Shown here piece after piece: positions 31,965 through 35,996 of a stretch of 35,996 nt of DNA. Position 1 is the stretch's first letter; each line of letters starts with the position of its first letter. This DNA is from Alistipes sp. Lineage in GTDB: Bacteria > Bacteroidota > Bacteroidia > Bacteroidales > Rikenellaceae. The stretch lies in NCBI GenBank assembly GCA_017465605.1, contig JAFTVW010000048.1:1-35996 (forward strand), in the 5' to 3' direction. The notes beneath the pieces were generated by a model, which searched no databases, had not been told where the DNA came from, and saw only the letters and a program-made list of their open reading frames with translations. The translations under genes were made by a program, and so were the position numbers.

Positions 31965-32435
31965 CTATCGGATTCTATCTAACGAGCGAACCAGCATCTC
32001 GTCCTTAAAGATTGCTCTAAGTGCCAAATAATCAAGAATAAGAGCCACCAACGGAAAGATAATAGCAATGCGGAAACCCTGAGTGTGGAACTCCAACTGG
32101 TCGAACATTCGATTGCTTAAATAATAGTATAAGGCCATAAAAATCTGCGCACCCACAAGCAACACCAATTCCACAGCGCACAGACGAATCTGCAACATAC
32201 GATTCTTATAAAGGAAAATGGTAATGAGCGGAATGATTGCCGACAAGGCTACAATTATGCCCATATAAATTGTCGATTGACTCGCAGCATCGCCCCCTGC
32301 CTCACTAACAAGCTCAAAAGCAAACAACTCATAAACATTTGTACCTGCTGCAAAGTAAGCCAATGGAGTTAAAAGTGCTGTGGTCATCAATGCCACAATT
32401 CCTACAAGATATAGAGTTTGAATACGTTGTATCAT
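31965..32435 (-). CDS. DUF4293 family integral membrane protein
   Basis: The 156-residue protein begins MIQRIQTLYL and ends LALRAIFKDEMLVRSLDRIR, the two conserved ends of DUF4293. Four transmembrane segments lie between them (about 7-28, 58-78, 86-108 and 122-142). The family is confined to Bacteroidetes; its function is unknown. It follows the glycosyltransferase gene by 50 bases. Confidence 0.88.
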   Translation of the reverse strand: MIQRIQTLYLVGIVALMTTALLTPLAYFAAGTNVYELFAFELVSEAGGDAASQSTIYMGIIVALSAIIPLITIFLYKNRMLQIRLCAVELVLLVGAQIFMALYYYLSNRMFDQLEFHTQGFRIAIIFPLVALILDYLALRAIFKDEMLVRSLDRIR

Positions 32436-32485
32436 AGTAATTGAAATTTTACTTTACTTGACTGTTTTAACTATTTATCAATCTG

Positions 32486-33448
32486 CTATTTAATCTTTTT
32501 ATCAATCAAATAGGAGTTTCTATCCGACGAATTACGATTGATAAGCTCTCCCAAAAATCCCGCCAAGAAGAGTTGCACACCCAATATTACGGCCAAAATA
32601 GCTACGAAGAATAATGGTTGGTCGGTAACAGCTCTCAACGGCAGACCATTGGCCTGCTTATACAATTTTGCGGCAATTACCCATACAGTGGTAAAACCTC
32701 CCAACAAGAACATTATTGTACCCAAACTACCAAAGAAGTACATAGGTGAGCGTCCAAAGTGCGACATAAACGACACGGAAATCAAATCCAAATAACCCTT
32801 GACCATACGCTCCATACCAAACTTCGACACGCCATATTTGCGCTCCTGATGTTGCACAACCTTCTCGCCAATTCGTTTGAATCCAGCGTGTTTAGCCAGA
32901 ATTGGGATATAGCGGTGCATCTCGCCATAGACCTCAATTGACTTTATGACCTTACGGCGATACGCCTTCAAGCCACAATTAAAGTCGTGAAGTTTGATGC
33001 CCGAAACAACCCTTGCAGTCCAATTGAAGAACTTGCTAGGAAAACGTTTTCCTGCGGGGTCGTAACGTTTTTTCTTCCAACCCGACACCAAATCGTAACC
33101 CTCCTCCAAAATCATACGACGCATCTCGGGAATCTCATCGGGAGAGTCTTGAAGGTCGGCGTCCATAGTAAACACCACCTCGCCCTCAGCCTCTGCAAAA
33201 CCACAATACAGAGCAGCCGACTTGCCATAATTGCGTGCAAAACGAATACCCTTAATTGCAGGATACTTCTCTTTGAGTTGCTCGACAACATGCCAAGAAT
33301 CATCAGACGAGCCATCATCGACCATAATCACCTCGTACGATAGAGTGTTCTCGCGAGCAACGCGGTCAATCCACTCCACAAGTTCCGAAAGCGACTCCTG
33401 CTCATTATAGAGAGGTACTACGACCGATATATCCAATCGATTATTCAT
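32486..33448 (-). CDS. GT2 family glycosyltransferase, polyprenyl-phosphate type (DPM/GtrB-like)
   Basis: The 320-residue enzyme has the GT2 N-terminus VVVPLYNEQESL, the metal-binding MVDDGSSDDSW and MDADLQDSPDEIPEM (DxD), then the conserved KYGVSKFGMERMVKGYLDLIS in the dolichyl/undecaprenyl-phosphate class. It ends with two transmembrane helices (about 232-255 and 275-300). It would transfer a sugar from a nucleotide or sugar donor to a polyprenyl phosphate at the inner membrane. It is co-transcribed with DUF4199 (18-base gap) and DUF4293. Confidence 0.9.
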   Translation of the reverse strand: MNNRLDISVVVPLYNEQESLSELVEWIDRVARENTLSYEVIMVDDGSSDDSWHVVEQLKEKYPAIKGIRFARNYGKSAALYCGFAEAEGEVVFTMDADLQDSPDEIPEMRRMILEEGYDLVSGWKKKRYDPAGKRFPSKFFNWTARVVSGIKLHDFNCGLKAYRRKVIKSIEVYGEMHRYIPILAKHAGFKRIGEKVVQHQERKYGVSKFGMERMVKGYLDLISVSFMSHFGRSPMYFFGSLGTIMFLLGGFTTVWVIAAKLYKQANGLPLRAVTDQPLFFVAILAVILGVQLFLAGFLGELINRNSSDRNSYLIDKKIK

Positions 33449-33466
33449 TGCGCAAACTTTGCTTAA

Positions 33467-34012
33467 TTACTCCTCATCGTCGGAGCTATCCTCCTGCTCA
33501 AACATATCGGGCTCACGCTTTGTACCAATCGAGATGAAAAGACCCAAAAATGCGAAATAGAAGATGTAACTCAATACATTAGAAATCAACACATAGATAG
33601 GTGAGAAAATGTAGTTACGCATCATTGAGCTCATCTTATCAATAGTTGCGTTATCCAACACGCCCATTTGAGAATAAGCTGCGATGGCCTGATTGAGAGT
33701 CTCCTCGAACTTCTCGGTAAAGAGGAAATTGCTGGCTACAATCTGATATGCTCCCATTACGATTCCAGTAAAGAGTGCCATTGCAACGATAAAACCCAAA
33801 CTCTGTGAATAGGTGAATCCCTCCTGAGTGTAGAGTGCTGCACGTGAACGTGTAAAATGGAACAACAGATAAATGAAGGCAACAAAACTTGCAAGATTGA
33901 ATACGAATGCAACCGAAGGTATAAGCATACCCAACAACGCAAAAGCTATGCCTACCAAACCGATAATAGCTCCACCTCGTGAAGCTTCACTCCAAAAATT
34001 ACTCTTTTTCAT
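33467..34012 (-). CDS. DUF4199 family membrane protein
   Basis: The 181-residue protein has four hydrophobic segments (about 12-32, 36-52, 69-90 and 134-158) and an acidic C-terminal tail (EQEDSSDDEE). The first half (SEASRGGAIIGLVGIAFALLGM) and the ending SYIFYFAFLGLFISIGTKRE fit DUF4199, a Bacteroidetes family of unknown function found beside GT2 polyprenyl glycosyltransferases, as here. It may assist the glycosyltransferase at the membrane; that is inference from neighbourhood. It is the first gene of the operon and has a good promoter. Confidence 0.85.
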   Translation of the reverse strand: MKKSNFWSEASRGGAIIGLVGIAFALLGMLIPSVAFVFNLASFVAFIYLLFHFTRSRAALYTQEGFTYSQSLGFIVAMALFTGIVMGAYQIVASNFLFTEKFEETLNQAIAAYSQMGVLDNATIDKMSSMMRNYIFSPIYVLISNVLSYIFYFAFLGLFISIGTKREPDMFEQEDSSDDEE

Positions 34013-34043
34013 TGTATAGATTATTTTAATTCTTTCATCTTAC

Positions 34044-34089
34044 AATTGGCTCGAAGCAGACCAAAAAGTGAGTAAACAACAAGCCAATT
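34044..34089 (-). promoter_or_regulatory. Stem in the DUF4199 5' leader
   Basis: AATTGGCT (34082-34089) and AGCCAATT (34044-34051) on the minus strand are perfectly complementary and enclose ~30 bases. The stem starts at the predicted transcription start. It could be regulatory or a stabiliser. Confidence 0.4.
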
Positions 34090-34095
34090 TGGGAA

Positions 34096-34127
34096 CAAAT
34101 ATAATAATTTAGCTTGGGTAAAACAAA
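34096..34127 (-). promoter_or_regulatory. Promoter of the DUF4199-GT2-DUF4293 operon
   Basis: TTTG (34124-34127) plus 20 bases plus TATATTTG (34096-34103) on the minus strand is a perfect match. The leader is ~77 bases. Confidence 0.85.
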
Positions 34128-34208
34128 TTTATTTGTTTATGTACTTTTTTTCGCCACACGCACCAACCTCTCACCCAATCATACCTCACCCGAAATTTCA
34201 CAAAAAAA

Positions 34209-34239
34209 AGCCTACACAGCTTAGGCGGCTGGATAGGCT
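34209..34239 (-). terminator. Intrinsic terminator of metK
   Basis: AGCCTATCCAGC pairs with GCTGTGTAGGCT (10 of 12) and is followed by eight T residues on the minus strand, 24 bases past the metK stop. Confidence 0.85.
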
Positions 34240-34262
34240 TCAATATATGAGATGTGTATTGG

Positions 34263-35567
34263 TTACAAACCGAACTCCTGCTTAATCTGCTCAACGGCAT
34301 CGAGTCTCTCCCAACCGAAGAACTCAATCTCACGCTCTACGGCCTTGCCATTCTCCCAAACGGTCTCGGTCTTGGTGTATGGACGGTTACCGAAGTGACC
34401 ATACGACGCAGTAGCCTCGAAGATAGGGTTCTTCAAGCCGAAACGCTTAACGATAGCCGCTGGACGCAAATCGAAAAGTTTTGCCACCTTGCGAGCAATC
34501 TCGCCATCGGTCATTCCCTCCAACTGTGCAGGACGCTTTGACTTATAGGTGTCAACATAAACCGACAACGGCTCGGCAATACCGATTGCGTAGCTGAGCT
34601 GAACCAAAACCTCATCGGCAACACCTGCTGCAACCATATTCTTGGCGATATGACGTGCCGCATAAGCAGCCGAGCGGTCAACCTTCGACGAATCCTTACC
34701 TGAGAATGCACCGCCACCGTGAGCACCACGACCTCCATAGGTATCAACGATAATCTTACGGCCTGTAAGACCTGTATCGCCGTGAGGGCCACCAATCACA
34801 AATTTGCCTGTGGGGTTAACGTGCAAGATATAATCTTCGCCGATAAGCTCCGACAAACAATCACCTGCGCGCTCCAAACGAGCCTTCACGCGAGGAATCA
34901 GAATCGTGCGAACATCTTCGCGAATCATATCCTGCATCATACGCTCGGCTTCCTTCTCTGAACGAGTCTCGGTAGGCTTGATAAACTCGTCGTGCTGGGT
35001 AGATACGACAATGGTGTGAACACGCACAGGCTTGCCTGTGGCCTCGTCGTACTCCATTGTGACCTGACTCTTGGCATCGGGACGAAGGTAGGTCATCTGC
35101 TCACCCTCGCGACGAATTACAGCCAACTCCTTCAAAATAACGTGCGAAAGAATAAGGGTTGCGGGCATATACTCGCGGGTCTCGTTGCAGGCATATCCGA
35201 ACATAATACCCTGATCGCCTGCGCCTTGATTCTCAGCCTCCTCGCGAACTACGCCCTGATTGATATCTGATGATTGCTCGTGAATAGCCGACAAAATACC
35301 ACACGAAGCTGCATCGAACTGATACTCGCTACGATTGTAGCCGATGCGGTCTATAACACGACGTGCAACGCCCTGAATATCGACATATGCCTCCGACTTC
35401 ACCTCACCTGCCACCACTACCAAACCTGTGGTACAGAGAGTCTCGCAAGCTACTTTTGATTGAGGGTCGTGACGAAGAAACTCATCGAGAATTGCATCTG
35501 AAATCTGATCCGACACCTTGTCGGGGTGTCCTTCTGAAACCGATTCCGAAGTAAATAAAAAAGCCAT
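34263..35567 (-). CDS. metK: S-adenosylmethionine synthetase
   Basis: The 434-residue protein begins [28 protein letters not shown], with the ATP-binding GHPDK at 13-17. It has the signature [12 protein letters not shown] at 115-126 and [22 protein letters not shown] with the P-loop-like GGGAFSGKD. Its length matches Bacteroidetes MetK, longer than the ~384 residues of E. coli. It condenses Met and ATP to SAM in the cytoplasm. It is a single-gene unit with a strong promoter, a SAM-II-like leader (feedback control by its product) and a terminator. Confidence 0.98.
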   Translation of the reverse strand: MAFLFTSESVSEGHPDKVSDQISDAILDEFLRHDPQSKVACETLCTTGLVVVAGEVKSEAYVDIQGVARRVIDRIGYNRSEYQFDAASCGILSAIHEQSSDINQGVVREEAENQGAGDQGIMFGYACNETREYMPATLILSHVILKELAVIRREGEQMTYLRPDAKSQVTMEYDEATGKPVRVHTIVVSTQHDEFIKPTETRSEKEAERMMQDMIREDVRTILIPRVKARLERAGDCLSELIGEDYILHVNPTGKFVIGGPHGDTGLTGRKIIVDTYGGRGAHGGGAFSGKDSSKVDRSAAYAARHIAKNMVAAGVADEVLVQLSYAIGIAEPLSVYVDTYKSKRPAQLEGMTDGEIARKVAKLFDLRPAAIVKRFGLKNPIFEATASYGHFGNRPYTKTETVWENGKAVEREIEFFGWERLDAVEQIKQEFGL

Positions 35568-35631
35568 ACTTTAATAGTTTTTACATTTCAAACAATTAAC
35601 GTATGGAAGATTGGCTGTCGTATGCTTTATT

Positions 35632-35684
35632 GTGCTGGTTTAGCATTTTTTTTGTGGTTGCAAGCAGTCCAAATCCTTCCACAT
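35632..35684 (-). ncRNA. SAM-II-type riboswitch in the metK leader
   Basis: On the minus strand a 5-base stem TGTGG (35679-35683) / CCACA (35653-35657) closes a loop containing GATTTGGACTGCTTGCAA. This is followed by an A-rich linker, the conserved GCTAAA (35639-35644) and CAGC (35634-35637). The loop's CTG can pair with the 3' CAG, giving the H-type pseudoknot topology of SAM-II. The GATTTG, TTGCAA and GCTAAA blocks match what I recall of the family core. The aptamer starts ~7 bases into the predicted transcript and lies upstream of the SAM synthetase gene. A low-level family variant (such as SAM-V, which shares the core) is possible. Confidence 0.72.
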
Positions 35685-35697
35685 CAATTTTCGGGGG

Positions 35698-35728
35698 CAA
35701 AGATACGCACAGTAATCCAAAATTCAAA
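35698..35728 (-). promoter_or_regulatory. Promoter of metK
   Basis: TTTG (35725-35728) plus 19 bases plus TATCTTTG (35698-35705) on the minus strand is an exact Bacteroidetes match. The start site near 35691 gives a ~124-base leader that opens with the riboswitch aptamer. Confidence 0.85.
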
Positions 35729-35804
35729 ATTTGAGGATATAGATTCCCAACTTACTCCAAACATAATTGGCTTTCAATATTGATTTTTAACATATTTTAT
35801 TAGA

Positions 35805-35842
35805 AATTTGCAACGACAATACCCCATTGAGTGTTGCAAATT
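35805..35842. repeat. Perfect 10-base inverted repeat upstream of metK
   Basis: AATTTGCAAC (35805-35814) and GTTGCAAATT (35833-35842) are exact reverse complements separated by 18 bases. No gene or terminator context explains it. It could be a regulator site or the leader of a gene to the right of the window. Confidence 0.6.
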
Positions 35843-35996
35843 GCGAAACTTTCTGTAACTTTTGCAAGAAAAGATAACTCGCTTAGAATAAATCGGTTGG
35901 TCGGATTGCTTGAAAATTGGGTAACGAGATAGCAACCGTTCGTATTTCTGAGTTCTTCATTGTTATGCTACAATGCTATAACTCTTGATGCGACAA

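Larger units (their letters stand above)
35568..35996. other. metK leader and upstream region
   Basis: The leader 35568-35697 contains the riboswitch-like aptamer, and the promoter is at 35698-35728. Beyond that, 35729-35996 is A/T-rich without a supported gene. The only structure I see is a perfect 10-base inverted repeat (35805-35842). Confidence 0.8.

Noticed and set aside
1-35996. CRISPR arrays, tRNA genes, insertion sequences, phage or conjugation genes
   Set aside because: No regular spaced repeats, no tRNA-like TPsiC loops, and no transposase or integrase motifs found on reading either strand.

Overview
The window looks like chromosomal DNA of a member of the Bacteroidetes, most likely order Bacteroidales. 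Three things point there. Promoters of the Bacteroidetes type (TTTG, about 19-21 bases, then TAnnTTTG) recur at gene starts on both strands. Several families that are common in that phylum are present (DUF4831, DUF4199, DUF4293, a DUF4595-like lipoprotein, an MG2/plug-like 978-residue surface protein). Most genes lack strong Shine-Dalgarno sequences. I cannot name a genus. Nothing looks like a phage, plasmid or integrative element; this is mostly core genome with a few accessory genes.

Layout. 1-28 is the first few bases of a 16S rRNA gene that runs off the left edge on the minus strand, preceded by three tandem rRNA promoters (205-458). 829-6771 (+) is a tight five-gene run: cytoplasmic GH13 amylase, TPM-domain membrane protein, LemA lipoprotein, exported GH71/GH99-like hydrolase with a CBM9-like tail, and a Gfo/Idh/MocA oxidoreductase whose 3' end overlaps a convergent DoxX gene. 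7375-8021 (-) is rpmI-rplT with its own promoter and no infC. 8223-9337 (-) is a DUF4595-like lipoprotein with a possible small upstream ORF. 9669-11828 (+) is a LolD-type ATPase, a TIGR02757 protein and the tRNA methyltransferase TrmN. 11885-13471 (+) is DUF4831 plus an AlkD-like HEAT-repeat protein.

13630-19958 (-) is a long co-directional series, in transcription order: degenerate LytM/M23 protein, dxr, rseP, radA, UDP-sugar epimerase/decarboxylase-like protein, thioredoxin. 20246-21166 (+) is a nucleotidyltransferase, followed by a 570-base intergenic region rich in inverted repeats, then the 978-residue MG2-like secreted protein (21739-24675). 24833-31894 (-) is a tripartite RND efflux operon (adaptor, pump, TolC) followed by an HtrA/Do protease. 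31965-34012 (-) is an operon DUF4199, GT2 glycosyltransferase, DUF4293. 34263-35567 (-) is metK, whose leader carries what I read as a SAM-II riboswitch directly after a good promoter.

Functional themes are envelope quality control and maintenance (HtrA, RseP, LytM-like, LolD, RND pump), isoprenoid, SAM and translation housekeeping (dxr, metK, rpmI, rplT, trmN, radA), and sugar metabolism. I did not find a convincing new defence or mobile system. The most interesting signals are regulatory: the metK riboswitch, the triple rRNA promoter, a possible leaderless lolD mRNA, a hairpin over the epimerase start codon, and a large hairpin plus a dispersed repeat family in the intergenic regions.
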